A DNA stretch of 8,899 nucleotides from Chloroflexota bacterium (GCA_003577005.1 QEUW01000416.1:1-8899); one strand, 5' to 3'; shown: positions 1 to 7,069, numbered from the stretch's first letter. The notes: generated from the letters alone by a model not told the origin. A program made the numbers and translations.

Positions 1-39
1 TCGTTGTTCCGTTGTTAATGTGATCTGCTGATGCTTGCC

Positions 40-62
40 CATGGGGCGAGTGTAACCCCATG
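40..62 (+). promoter_or_regulatory. Hairpin covering the upstream ATG of the IS1182 transposase frame
   Basis: catgggg (40-46) and ccccatg (56-62) form a perfect 7-bp stem with a 9-nt loop. The right arm contains the ATG at 60-62, which is in frame with the transposase. Hairpins that hide a transposase start are a known way for insertion sequences to limit translation from outside transcripts. Applying that role here is inference, because the reading frame behind this ATG is now closed by stops at 81-83 and 90-92. Confidence 0.45.
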
Positions 63-119
63 AGCCAGAATCTCAAAATCTAGCCTAACTGAGGACTAGG
101 CAGCCTCTACACCGATGAT

Positions 120-1640
120 GTGTTTACAGAGCTGTATCCAACTGATGGACAACCGACCATCAGCCCCTGGCGTCTGGCACTGGTTACCGTCATGCAGTTC
201 GCCGAGAACCTGAGCGATCGGCAGGCCGCCGAGGCGGTGCGCAGTCGCATTGACTGGAAGTACGCTCTCAGTCTGAAGTTGACCGACCCAGGATTCCACT
301 ATTCGGTGCTGAGTGAGTTTCGCTCCCGGTTGGTCGAAGGCGCAGCGGGAGAGATGCTGTTGGATGAACTGCTGCAGCGGTTCCGCCAGCGTGGCTGGTT
401 GAAATCCCGCGGCCAGCAGCGCACCGATTCCACCTCTGTGTTAGCCGCCGTGCGGGAACTGAACCAATTAGAGATCGTGGGCGAAACCCTGCGCCATGCG
501 CTCAACTGCCTGGCCACGGTAGCCCCCGACTGGCTCCGGCAGCAGGTGACGCCAGAGTGGTATGAACGCTACCGGGAGCGCTTTGATGAATTTCGTCTGC
601 CCAAGAGCAAGCTGGAGCGCCAGCAGCTTATTGAAACGATCGGTCAGGATGGGTATCACCTACTGGAATCCGTGTATACGGCGGAGGAGCTGTCCTGGCT
701 ACGGCAGGTGCCTGCGGTGGAAACCCTGCGTCAGGTCTGGCTGCAGCAGTACTGGGTGGATGAGGGACAAGTCAAGCGCCGTCAGCCTCAGGACATGCCG
801 CCGGTGAGTCAATGGCTCCGCTCGCCCTATGACACCCAGGCCCGTTATGGCAGCAAAGGAGACCGTTACTGGGTGGGCTACAAAGTCCACCTGACCGAGA
901 CCTGCGACAATGACCAACCCCATCTGATCACCCAGGTGGAGACGGTGCTGGCGACCCAACAAGACCATCATGCACTGGCACCGATTCAGGCCGACCTGGC
1001 AGACAAAGGACTCCTGCCCGAGCAGCAGCTGGTGGATGCGGGCTATGTGAGTGCCAAACGGATTATCGAGAGTCGGGAAACCTACGGCATTGATCTCATC
1101 GGTCCGGTGCACAGCGACCCCAGCTGGCAGGCACGCACCGCAGGAGCGTACGACGTTTCTTGCTTCCAAGTGGCGTGGGAGCAGCAAACCGTCACCTGTC
1201 CGCAAGGGCAGCACAGTGTGGCCTGGCACCTGGCTGAGGATGCCAAGGGGGAATCGGTGGTGCAGATTCAGTTCGCCAAGGAGAGCTGCCAGGTTTGCTC
1301 GCGGCGTGCGCTCTGTACGCATGCGCAAGCCAGCGGGCGCAGTCTGACCTTGCGCTATCCTGCCGAGCGGCACGAGACGCTGCAAGCAGCGCGAGGACGG
1401 CAGGAGACAGATGCTTTCAAAGTCGCTTATCGCAAGCGAGCGGGTGTGGAGGGAACGTTCTCTCAGGCCATTCGTAACGCCGATTTGCGGCGGGCTCGTT
1501 ACATTGGCCTCCAGAAAACCCATCTGCAGCATCTGGTGACCGCCACCGCGACCAACATTCTGCGTGTGATCCACTGGTTGAACGAGATCCCGTTGGCCCG
1601 AACAAGAACCTCGCGGTTTGCGGCTCTTGTCCGCTCATGA
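120..1640 (+). CDS. IS1182 family DDE transposase, N-terminus degraded
   Basis: This is a transposase that cuts and rejoins the ends of its own element. From the GTG at 120 the frame gives 506 residues. The N-terminal IS1182 block is clear (PWRLALVTVMQFAENLSDRQ near 16-35, then DWKYAL and SEFRSRL). The likely catalytic triad is Asp103 in RTDST, Asp306 in LVDAGY and Glu444 in GVEGTF. A cysteine cluster (Cys360, 390, 393, 399) lies between the last two. The C-terminus ends in the familiar TRTSRFAAL motif. Relatives carry roughly 40 more N-terminal residues. Here the same frame continues upstream as GLGSLYTDD, a recognisable family segment, but meets TGA at 90-92 and TAG at 81-83 before an ATG at 60. 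The GTG has no ribosome binding site and is only a nominal start. The gene is probably no longer properly translated, although the catalytic region is undamaged. Confidence 0.88.
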   Translation: MFTELYPTDGQPTISPWRLALVTVMQFAENLSDRQAAEAVRSRIDWKYALSLKLTDPGFHYSVLSEFRSRLVEGAAGEMLLDELLQRFRQRGWLKSRGQQRTDSTSVLAAVRELNQLEIVGETLRHALNCLATVAPDWLRQQVTPEWYERYRERFDEFRLPKSKLERQQLIETIGQDGYHLLESVYTAEELSWLRQVPAVETLRQVWLQQYWVDEGQVKRRQPQDMPPVSQWLRSPYDTQARYGSKGDRYWVGYKVHLTETCDNDQPHLITQVETVLATQQDHHALAPIQADLADKGLLPEQQLVDAGYVSAKRIIESRETYGIDLIGPVHSDPSWQARTAGAYDVSCFQVAWEQQTVTCPQGQHSVAWHLAEDAKGESVVQIQFAKESCQVCSRRALCTHAQASGRSLTLRYPAERHETLQAARGRQETDAFKVAYRKRAGVEGTFSQAIRNADLRRARYIGLQKTHLQHLVTATATNILRVIHWLNEIPLARTRTSRFAALVRS

Positions 1641-1673
1641 GAGGTTCGCCAACGGTATCGAACTCACGTTAAC

Positions 1674-2225
1674 TGAGAATGCAACAGGTGGTGTGTTGAT
1701 TTGGAGATAAGTTTTCGGACAAGAAGGCTCGCAAGCAAGGAAAAACCGGAAACAACTTTATGTCAAGTATCAAAAAGGAACGTTCAGCCTATCACCACCG
1801 GCTCCGCCTAGCCGACCGGTTTGTTCTTCACGAAGCGATGCATCACCCTCCAGCAGCGTTGTGCCTCCCGCCTGCCGATGGCATCGACAACGTCCCCATA
1901 TGCAAGATTGCGGACGCAAAGAGGACCCGCCGGGGATAGGGGTGATACAGGTAATGTGGCGCAAGTGCCCACGGCGCTCGCCCGGGCGATGTTGTCATCC
2001 TCAGCAATAAGGGCCCTATACCCGATTCTTCTCCAATTCCGCGCTGCGTTGGGGAAGCACAAGAGGGCCATGGATCGTATGATCGTACTGCTGCTACGCA
2101 TACCGAAGCAGCTGCTCCGCTAGCTCGCTCTCCCTCTGCCTCCCCACTCCGTTCCCAGAATCGCCATCTGGGATGCCGTTGTGGCGACAGCCGCGGCTGG
2201 GCCGTCAGTTGGAACACCGTCGCCG
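1674..2225. other. Non-coding gap without a supported gene
   Basis: Several short overlapping frames exist on both strands here, the longest about 124 codons on the minus strand. None has a recognisable domain, a convincing ribosome binding site or consistent protein-like composition. An imperfect stem (gttttcgg at 1711-1718 with ccggaaac at 1746-1753, one G-T pair, long loop) lies downstream of the insertion sequence but lacks the T-run of an intrinsic terminator. The stretch may be eroded coding DNA or flanking sequence of the element. I recognise nothing in it. Confidence 0.5.
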
Positions 2226-3572
2226 TCAGGGAGGCATCGGGATGACGGTCACCGCAAGCCGTCCACCGGTTGATTGGCGGTGTGCACCTGGCACTTCACG
2301 CGGATGGCGTACAGCTCCGCCTCCCGCATCGCCACCTCGACGCGAATCGGACGCCCAACCAACTCCGAGATGTCCACCCAGCTGCACCTGCACGGCGGTA
2401 TGGCGGGTTGTGCGGACGTTCAGGCTCAGGGTACCCGACTGGGGCACAATGGCTCGCGTCCGCAGCAGCCCGTCCTTGCCCCACGTCTTCAACCCACAGA
2501 AGCCGTCCAGCCGCAGCTCGTACAGCAAGGGTGTCAAGAATCCCTGCGTCTTCAACCCCGCCTTGATCATGTCGGGATAGGCGTAATGCTCGCCGAGGGC
2601 AGCGTGGCAGAAGAACAGGAGCTTATCGTCGGGCGTGCGCACCATGTCCATCCCGTAGTTCTGCCCGCCCCCCACCTGCCCGTACTCCCGCACCGGCAGC
2701 AGCGGCTCCCGCACAGTGCGATACCAGTTGAGGCCGTTGTAGCTGTAGGTCAGTTCCGTCTCGACCCGCCCACTCCCCTTCACCCGCCGCTCCTCAAAGG
2801 TGTCCGTCCGCAGGACTTGCAGCAGGCCAAGATAGACGTCTTCGTAGGGGATCACCGGCATGGAGTAGAACTCCGTTCCCAGCGGGTCGAGGATGTCGGG
2901 CTGCAACACCACCTGCCGCGGCGTGAAGTGCTTCCAGTCGGTGGTCGTCACCACGGCGATGCGCCGGTCGCCGTAATACGGTCGGCTGTGGATGCGGTAG
3001 GTGCCGGAGGGGGCATCCCAGAGCGAGCCGCACCAGGCGTCGACGGTGGTGGGCTGCCAGGGGTGGTCGTAGTCGATGGTGAAGCGCAGGCCGTCGGGGG
3101 AGAAGCCGAAGACGCTCTGGCGAACCTTCTTGCCCGGTTTCCACCAGTCAGGGTGGAACGAGGTCATCAGGTAGCCCCGGTCGGCGTGCGGTGTGCCGGT
3201 CAGGGGGTGGATGAACTCGGGCCAGAAGGCATAGCCGCTTTCCGCGTTCTCGGCCACGACCACATCTTGGAAGCCTCTCCAGGCGGGTGAGACGGAGGCG
3301 TCGAAGCCGGGATTCGGCCAGTGGTAGAGGTCATCCGATTGCAGCCGCACGACAAAGGTACCCGGATCGGCCTCCGGCGGATAGACCGCCAGGTACATGA
3401 CGTACTTGCCCAACCGCGCGTCGTGGAAGACGGTGTGCCAGCCGCCGTAGCCGAGGCAGTTGGGGGGGGACTCGGTAAAGGTCTCCTTGACGAAGTGGGG
3501 TTTGCCCCACACCCGTTCCAGGCAGGCCTGCCGTTCGATCAGCCAGTTGTCGAGAAAGAGCAAGGTTTTCAC
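2226..3572 (-). CDS. Beta-propeller glycoside-hydrolase-like protein, frameshifted C-terminus
   Basis: The protein resembles five-bladed beta-propeller carbohydrate-active proteins of the GH43/GH32/GH117 fold group. Blade-like motifs repeat along it: GGWHTVFHD (43-51), SDDLYHW (79-85), FSPDGLRF (157-164), TTDWKHF (210-216) and YSYNGLNW (276-283), with many Trp, Tyr and Asp residues. Substrate and activity cannot be read from this. No signal peptide or membrane segment is seen, so it is probably cytoplasmic. GTG at 3572 is chosen because GGAGG (3584-3588) lies 11 bases upstream; the frame stays open to 3674, but that part overlaps the upstream gene. After residue 398 the literal frame becomes Gly/Arg-rich and ends at 2226. 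Dropping one base of the ccc at 2377-2379 restores a protein-like tail (VDISELVGRPIRVEVAMREA, then ELYAIRV) ending at TGA 2251-2249, giving 440 residues. It follows the jelly-roll gene by 22 bases and is probably co-transcribed with it. Confidence 0.75.
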   Translation of the reverse strand: MKTLLFLDNWLIERQACLERVWGKPHFVKETFTESPPNCLGYGGWHTVFHDARLGKYVMYLAVYPPEADPGTFVVRLQSDDLYHWPNPGFDASVSPAWRGFQDVVVAENAESGYAFWPEFIHPLTGTPHADRGYLMTSFHPDWWKPGKKVRQSVFGFSPDGLRFTIDYDHPWQPTTVDAWCGSLWDAPSGTYRIHSRPYYGDRRIAVVTTTDWKHFTPRQVVLQPDILDPLGTEFYSMPVIPYEDVYLGLLQVLRTDTFEERRVKGSGRVETELTYSYNGLNWYRTVREPLLPVREYGQVGGGQNYGMDMVRTPDDKLLFFCHAALGEHYAYPDMIKAGLKTQGFLTPLLYELRLDGFCGLKTWGKDGLLRTRAIVPQSGTLSLNVRTTRHTAVQVQLGGHLGVGWASDSRRGGDAGGGAVRHPREVPGAHRQSTGGRLAVTVIPMPP

Positions 3573-3583
3573 GACCGTGTTTG

Positions 3584-3588
3584 CCTCC
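3584..3588 (-). promoter_or_regulatory. Ribosome binding site deciding the propeller-gene start
   Basis: On the minus strand GGAGG lies 11 bases before GTG 3572-3570, inside the short gap after the TAA of the preceding gene. This favours the GTG over any start further upstream, which would run back through the neighbouring gene. Confidence 0.6.
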
Positions 3589-3594
3589 GCTGGT

Positions 3595-4173
3595 TTATCT
3601 CGTCCGGATCTCGAACTCGTCCAGTGAGAGCCGCCCGGTGACCTCGGAGCCGAAGCCGACGAACGAAAAGCCATAGCTCGCCGCCCGCGCCAGCACGTCG
3701 GCCAACCGGGCAGGCCGGTCAGGGTCGTGAGACCAGCTACGGTACCATTTCGACTCGTCCACCGTCAGCCGCAGCACCGTCGGCGCGTCGGCCCAGCGCC
3801 CGTCAGAAATGGGAATGGGCTGGCTGTGGAGGTGCCAGCGGTTGCCCAGAATGTTCACCCAGAAATAGCACTTGGCGGTGTTGAGGTTCAGGCCATCGCC
3901 CCGCAGATAGCATGAGACTTCCGTATCGCGCAAGTCAATCGGGTCGCCGCCGACCCAGGGGTGGTAATGGAGGAGGGCCAGAATGGACACGGGATTCTCC
4001 GGCGTGTCGGCGCTCCAGCGGTAGTGATCGGTGAAAATATAGCCTGAGTCGTTCACGCCGCCGTTGCGCTGCCAGGTGGTCATGAAGTACATCTCGTTGC
4101 CGGCGATGACGCTGGCGTGGTAATCATAGGTGCACCAACCTTCCGGGCCTCTGTCGAAACTGTTCTTCACCAT
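3595..4173 (-). CDS. Small jelly-roll (concanavalin-like) carbohydrate-recognition protein
   Basis: This 192-residue protein has the look of a concanavalin/LamG-type beta-sandwich. It opens with SFDRGPEGWCTYDYHASV, has many short alternating hydrophobic strands rich in Trp and Tyr (GGVNDSGYIFTDHYRWS, LHYHPWVGGDPIDL), and closes with FVGFGSEVTGRLSLDEFEI, a typical last-strand pattern for such domains. In the literature such domains bind or act on glycans. The ligand here is unknown and no catalytic residues can be named. There is no signal peptide. ATG at 4173 is chosen because AAGGAG (4184-4189) lies 10 bases upstream; the frame is open further back to 4269 but would overlap the antiporter. 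The gene ends 22 bases before the propeller gene, and the pair probably work together as binding and processing parts. It could instead be a small stand-alone hydrolase. Confidence 0.7.
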   Translation of the reverse strand: MVKNSFDRGPEGWCTYDYHASVIAGNEMYFMTTWQRNGGVNDSGYIFTDHYRWSADTPENPVSILALLHYHPWVGGDPIDLRDTEVSCYLRGDGLNLNTAKCYFWVNILGNRWHLHSQPIPISDGRWADAPTVLRLTVDESKWYRSWSHDPDRPARLADVLARAASYGFSFVGFGSEVTGRLSLDEFEIRTR

Positions 4174-4183
4174 CCCTGGGAAT

Positions 4184-4189
4184 CTCCTT
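4184..4189 (-). promoter_or_regulatory. Ribosome binding site deciding the jelly-roll gene start
   Basis: AAGGAG on the minus strand lies 10 bases before ATG 4173-4171. It supports this start over the upstream in-frame codon at 4269, which lies within the end of the antiporter gene. Confidence 0.65.
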
Positions 4190-4231
4190 GCCCTGGGCTT
4201 ACCATACAGGGCCTTCAGTGCAGAACACGCT

Positions 4232-5485
4232 CTAAAGGACGCGCTGGCTGGCGATTCCCCTATGGGCAAGGAGGGCGCGCATCAGCGGGCCACTCATGGC
4301 CGAGGTGACCAAGGCCATCACCACCAGCGCCACGAACATGCGCTCCTCGATGATGCCGTATTGCAGCGCCATCAGACCGAGGATGATTTCCATGGCACCT
4401 CGAGAATTCATGGCGACACCCACCGCCCAGGCATCCACGCGCGCCATGCCGCTCCCCTGCGCCGCTAACCCACAGCCGACCACTTTGCCGACACAGGCAA
4501 TGAGCAGCACGGTCAAGACCAACACCCCATCGAAGTGCGCCAGGAAGTTGATGCGCAGCCCGATGCTGGCGAAGAAGAGCGGGGCGAAGAAGGACGAGAC
4601 GAACTCACTCATCGTCGCGCGGGCACGTTCGTTGAGGTGGGGCGAATCGCCCAGCGCCACCCCCACCAGAAAGGCACCGAAGATGGCGTGGATGCCGATC
4701 CATGCGGTGAAAGCCGCGGCGAAGAGCGCCAGCGGCAGCCCGAACCCCAACACGCCGCCAGCCCCCCGCATGCGCCCTTGCAGCCAGGGCAGGATGCGGT
4801 TCAAACCCCAGCGGCCGGCGCTGAGCATGAGGGCCGCGAAGGTGAGCGTGAGTGCGATGGTCTGGCCGATGGCCAGGGTCGGCTGGGTGCGCGCGTCCAT
4901 CATCCCCAGGATCACGGCGAAGATGATCCAGCCGATCAGGTCGTCGAAGATGGCGGCAGCGATCACGACCATCCCCAGGTCCGTGTGGTAGAGGCCCAGA
5001 TCCATCAGTGTCTTGGCGATGACGGGCAGGGCCGAGATGGACAGCGCGGTGGCGAAGAAGAGTGCAAACGGCAGATAATGGGTGCGGACACCACTACCCA
5101 GCAGGGAAGGGAGGAACCAGGCCGAGGCAAAGCCCAGGGCAAACGGGAAGGCGATGCCAGCGATGCTGACGTTGAAGGCCGCCCGGCCTTGCCGCCAGAT
5201 GCTGGAGAGGTTGACTTTGGTCCCGGCCACCAGCAGGAACAGCACAACCGACACCGTCGTCAGCCCGTTGAGGATGGTGTGCGGCGGCTGACCTATGGGA
5301 AAGAGGGTTTCTTCAACCGCGGGCGCCAGCGCGCCCAGGATGGTGGGGCCCAGCACGATACCGGCCAGAATCTCGCCCAGGACGGCGGGTTGGTGGAGCG
5401 CCATGGCCATTTCGCCCAGCAGCCGGGCCACCGCCAGCAATAGACCCACGGCCAGGAGCACAACCATAATCTCATGTTCTGTCAT
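4232..5485 (-). CDS. Cation:proton antiporter, CPA2 family
   Basis: A 417-residue polytopic inner-membrane protein, hydrophobic almost throughout, with about 12-13 likely membrane segments. It would exchange Na+ or K+ for protons. Family landmarks are visible: HQPAVLGEILAGIVLGP near the start, ATALSISALPV (145-155) in the broken-helix region, the ion-binding pair Asp181-Asp182 in IFDDLIGW, FFASIGLRINF, the conserved Lys334 in VGKVVG, and the signature NSRGAMEIIL (360-369). The Asp-Asp pair is the pattern linked to electrogenic exchange in NapA/NhaA-type members, whereas Kef-type channels usually differ there. No C-terminal RCK/TrkA-N regulatory domain follows, so it is a transporter-only form. 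The start at 5485 is preferred over 5536 because the protein then begins directly with MTEHEIMVVLLAVG, as relatives do; the ribosome site (AGGG) is weak. The jelly-roll gene starts 58 bases downstream. Cation specificity cannot be told. Confidence 0.9.
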   Translation of the reverse strand: MTEHEIMVVLLAVGLLLAVARLLGEMAMALHQPAVLGEILAGIVLGPTILGALAPAVEETLFPIGQPPHTILNGLTTVSVVLFLLVAGTKVNLSSIWRQGRAAFNVSIAGIAFPFALGFASAWFLPSLLGSGVRTHYLPFALFFATALSISALPVIAKTLMDLGLYHTDLGMVVIAAAIFDDLIGWIIFAVILGMMDARTQPTLAIGQTIALTLTFAALMLSAGRWGLNRILPWLQGRMRGAGGVLGFGLPLALFAAAFTAWIGIHAIFGAFLVGVALGDSPHLNERARATMSEFVSSFFAPLFFASIGLRINFLAHFDGVLVLTVLLIACVGKVVGCGLAAQGSGMARVDAWAVGVAMNSRGAMEIILGLMALQYGIIEERMFVALVVMALVTSAMSGPLMRALLAHRGIASQRVL

Positions 5486-5544
5486 GCCGAACCCTACCGG
5501 AAGTGTCTTGGGTGAGACGAACCTGGCCATACACAACAGAGGAC

Positions 5545-5573
5545 ACAGTACACGCCGTTGTATACCGATTCAA
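5545..5573 (-). promoter_or_regulatory. Possible sigma70-type promoter for the antiporter operon
   Basis: On the minus strand TTGAAT (5573-5568) and TACTGT (5550-5545) are separated by 17 bases, about 60 bases before the antiporter start. The spacing is ideal but the -10 matches the consensus at only 3 of 6 positions, so this is a weak candidate. It lies between the chromate-transporter pseudogene and the antiporter, which would let the three-gene run be expressed independently. Confidence 0.25.
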
Positions 5574-5599
5574 CAGGACCCATTCCAGCGCTGCTGACG

Positions 5600-6133
5600 T
5601 CAGCGGTAGACGATCGCACCCCCGATCGCAGCGACCAGGACGATCTACGCCGGATGAACCTTCAGCAGCGTCACGGCCACGAAGGTGATCAGGACGATGA
5701 GCAGAGCATCCCAACGCGCCGTGATAGCGCTGGGTCAGATGTCGTAGACCGTCCAGACCAGCCAGCCAACGACGACCGGACGGGCCGCCTGCAATGCGCC
5801 CTTGATGACCGGTGCATCCTTGTACATCAGCAACACCGCGGCGAAGGCGAGCATGAGGAGCACCGAGGGCAACACCATCCCCAACAGCCCGGCAGTGGCT
5901 CCGGGCAGCCCTGCCAGTCTGTAGCCGAGGTAGGCCGACATCTTGGTGGCGATGGGGCCAGGCAGCGCATTCCCGATGGCATAGCTGTCGGCGAATGCCT
6001 GTGGGCTGAGCCAGCCGTGGGAATCCACCACTTCCTGTTTGAACAACGGGATCATCGACGGGCCGCCACCGTAGCCGAAGATACCCACTTGGGCAGAGGC
6101 CAGGAAGAGGCGCCACAACAGATCCAACGGCAT
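5600..6133 (-). pseudogene. Chromate transporter (CHR family, short chain) with two in-frame stops
   Basis: The family exports chromate or related anions through the inner membrane, and short-chain members normally act as pairs. ATG 6133 has a good GGAGG (6142-6146) 8 bases upstream. The first 132 residues are clear family sequence: FGYGGGPSMIPLFKQEVV, FADSYAIGNALPGPIATKM, LGYRLAGLPGATAG and LPSVLLMLAFA. A TGA at 5737-5735 then ends the frame after VWTVYDI. Reading on in the same frame gives PSAITARWDALLIVLITFV, VTLLKVHPA, a TAG (5647-5645), then IVLVAAIGGAIVYR and a final TGA at 5602-5600. The restored length of about 177 residues is normal for a short-chain member. No partner half is visible nearby. 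The literal 132-residue product would lack its last membrane segments. Confidence 0.85.
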
Positions 6134-6227
6134 GGATGTAACCTCCCATGATTCCGATCGATTCGGACGCGCCTCAGGGCGGGCGAGCACAGGCTCCGAG
6201 GCAGCAAGGCAGGTCGGGCGGACATTG

Positions 6228-6253
6228 TACCATGACCGGAGAAGCCCATGGTA
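6228..6253 (-). promoter_or_regulatory. Inverted repeat beside a -10-like box upstream of the chromate-transporter gene
   Basis: TACCATG (6228-6234) and CATGGTA (6247-6253) form a perfect 7-bp inverted repeat with a 12-bp spacer. On the minus strand it directly abuts a -10-like TACAAT (6229-6224, 5 of 6 to consensus). A second, nearly perfect palindrome (attcca-c-tggaat, 6257-6269) lies just upstream. No good -35 was found at usual spacing. The arrangement resembles an operator controlling an anion-responsive promoter, but the regulator is not in the window. Confidence 0.3.
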
Positions 6254-6338
6254 GCCATTCCACTGGAATCCGATGTTTGACGCCTTGGAGATTCTATCAT
6301 GATCCGGCGGGTATTGCCTGATTCTGCCGCGGCATGCG

Positions 6339-6929
6339 CTACACCTGCTCTGCGGGAATCACCGGCTTGCTCTCCACGAAACGCCGCATCACCACCTCCG
6401 GCAGCTTGGTGTAGTACTTCAGGATCGTCGCCGGACTGTCCCCCGTGTTGAGCATGACGACGGCGGGCGACTGCTCCAGCTCCACGCTCCGCGACACATA
6501 CGTCGTCCTGAGCGCATGCCAGCTGATGACAAATCCCAGCGCCGCCCGGCTGTGGCGTTGGATGATGCGCTCCACCGTCTTGGTGGAGATGGGAAACAGG
6601 TATTGCGGCTGTTTGGAGAGGGCGTTGAGGTACTTTTTGATCGCGCTCAAGGCGTCGAGCGTCGGCATGACCAGCCGCCAGCGATCTTTCTTCTCATCCC
6701 AGATGTTGATCAGCCCCCACTCGAAGTCAATCTCACTGGTGCGGATGGCGACGGCTTCGGAAACCCGCAGGCCAACAGCGAGCCCCAGCCGGATGAGAGC
6801 GTCGTCACGGATGTTGTCGATGTGGTGCAGCAGCTGGCGGATCTGGGCTTCGGTGAGGGCGCGGTTGGGGTGGCGCTTCCGTTGTTTGACGACCAGCGCC
6901 TGATTTTTGCGTACGGTGAGTTGTTTCAT
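6339..6929 (-). CDS. Single-domain tyrosine recombinase/integrase
   Basis: A site-specific DNA recombinase of the phage-integrase fold, 196 residues from ATG 6929 and thus essentially only the catalytic domain. The N-terminal core-binding domain of usual 300-400-residue integrases is missing. Visible residues: Arg55 in VGLRVSEA, the beta-hairpin lysines in DEKKDRW (80-81), His138 and Arg141 in WHALRTTY, and Tyr173 in ILKYYT. Where LGH is normal nine residues before the tyrosine, this protein has TGD (Asp164). A similar small integrase group with GD at this place exists, I believe, mainly in archaea and their viruses, so this may be a family trait and hint at transfer; that is memory, not a search. 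The start is uncertain: ATG 6944, ATG 6971 and GTG 7001 are also in frame, none with a strong ribosome site. The predicted promoter favours 6944 or 6929. It could invert, excise or integrate DNA, possibly at the palindromes upstream. Confidence 0.8.
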   Translation of the reverse strand: MKQLTVRKNQALVVKQRKRHPNRALTEAQIRQLLHHIDNIRDDALIRLGLAVGLRVSEAVAIRTSEIDFEWGLINIWDEKKDRWRLVMPTLDALSAIKKYLNALSKQPQYLFPISTKTVERIIQRHSRAALGFVISWHALRTTYVSRSVELEQSPAVVMLNTGDSPATILKYYTKLPEVVMRRFVESKPVIPAEQV

Positions 6930-6942
6930 CGGGCTACCATTC

Positions 6943-6971
6943 ATGTCTAAAGTAATCCAATAATAAGACAT
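6943..6971. repeat. Palindromic site A at the integrase start
   Basis: atgtctaa (6943-6950) and taagacat (6964-6971) pair at 7 of 8 positions around a 13-bp AT-rich centre, a 29-bp site overall. It covers the predicted -10 and transcription start of the integrase gene. The layout of two inverted arms around a short centre fits either a repressor operator or the core crossover site of a tyrosine recombinase. Its minus-strand reading shares TGTC, ATTGGA and TTTAG-plus-ACAT with site B. Confidence 0.5.
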
Positions 6972-6988
6972 TTTGGCGCCGAAGTCCA
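6960..6988 (-). promoter_or_regulatory. Predicted integrase promoter
   Basis: On the minus strand TGGACT (6988-6983, 4 of 6 to the -35 consensus) and TATTAT (6965-6960, 5 of 6 to the -10) have the ideal 17-bp spacing. Transcription would begin around 6952, just upstream of ATG 6944 and ATG 6929, excluding the two longer starts. Palindromic site A overlaps the -10, so a protein bound there should block transcription. Confidence 0.4.
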
Positions 6989-7069
6989 GCAGGGACGACA
7001 CAAGGGGAAGGGCGTTGAGCGTAGATTAGTCGCAGTCTGCCGTGGCGTGAGGTGGTGACAAGCGAAATT

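Larger units (their letters stand above)
14..1673 (+). mobile_element. IS1182-like insertion sequence, proposed extent
   Basis: The transposase gene is bracketed by a possible imperfect terminal inverted repeat: gttaatgtga at 14-23 and tcacgttaac at 1664-1673, which pair at 9 of 10 positions. Continuing inward the pairing falls to roughly half the positions. The right end lies 33 bases after the transposase stop, as expected for a compact one-gene element. I could not find a convincing target-site duplication, and the left end is only 13 bases from the window edge, so the true ends may differ. The family assignment rests on the transposase and is much firmer than the boundaries. Confidence 0.4.

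Noticed and set aside
699..1574. 291-codon open frame on the minus strand
   Set aside because: It lies fully opposite the IS1182 transposase, has no family motif, and its openness follows from codon bias of the gene on the other strand.
1808..2101. 97-codon minus-strand frame ending in GRREAQRCWRVMHRFVKN
   Set aside because: Its second half looks somewhat protein-like, but I recognise no family and see no ribosome site; it overlaps two equally long frames on other phases.
2274..3290. 338-codon open frame on the plus strand
   Set aside because: Antisense to the propeller gene; its translation is Gly/Val/Arg/His-rich with no domain, while the minus strand shows clear fold motifs and a ribosome site.
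4535..5443. 302-codon open frame on the plus strand
   Set aside because: Antisense to the antiporter; extremely rich in Gln, Glu, Asp, Gly and Arg, the usual mirror of a membrane-protein gene in GC-rich DNA.
5593..5604. Perfect 12-bp palindrome gctgacgtcagc at the end of the chromate-transporter frame
   Set aside because: No T-run follows on either strand, so it is not an intrinsic terminator, and a single palindrome this short can occur by chance.
5472..6149. 225-codon minus-strand frame spanning the chromate-transporter region
   Set aside because: It is a shifted frame of the transporter gene; the correct frame has family motifs and a ribosome site, this one has neither.
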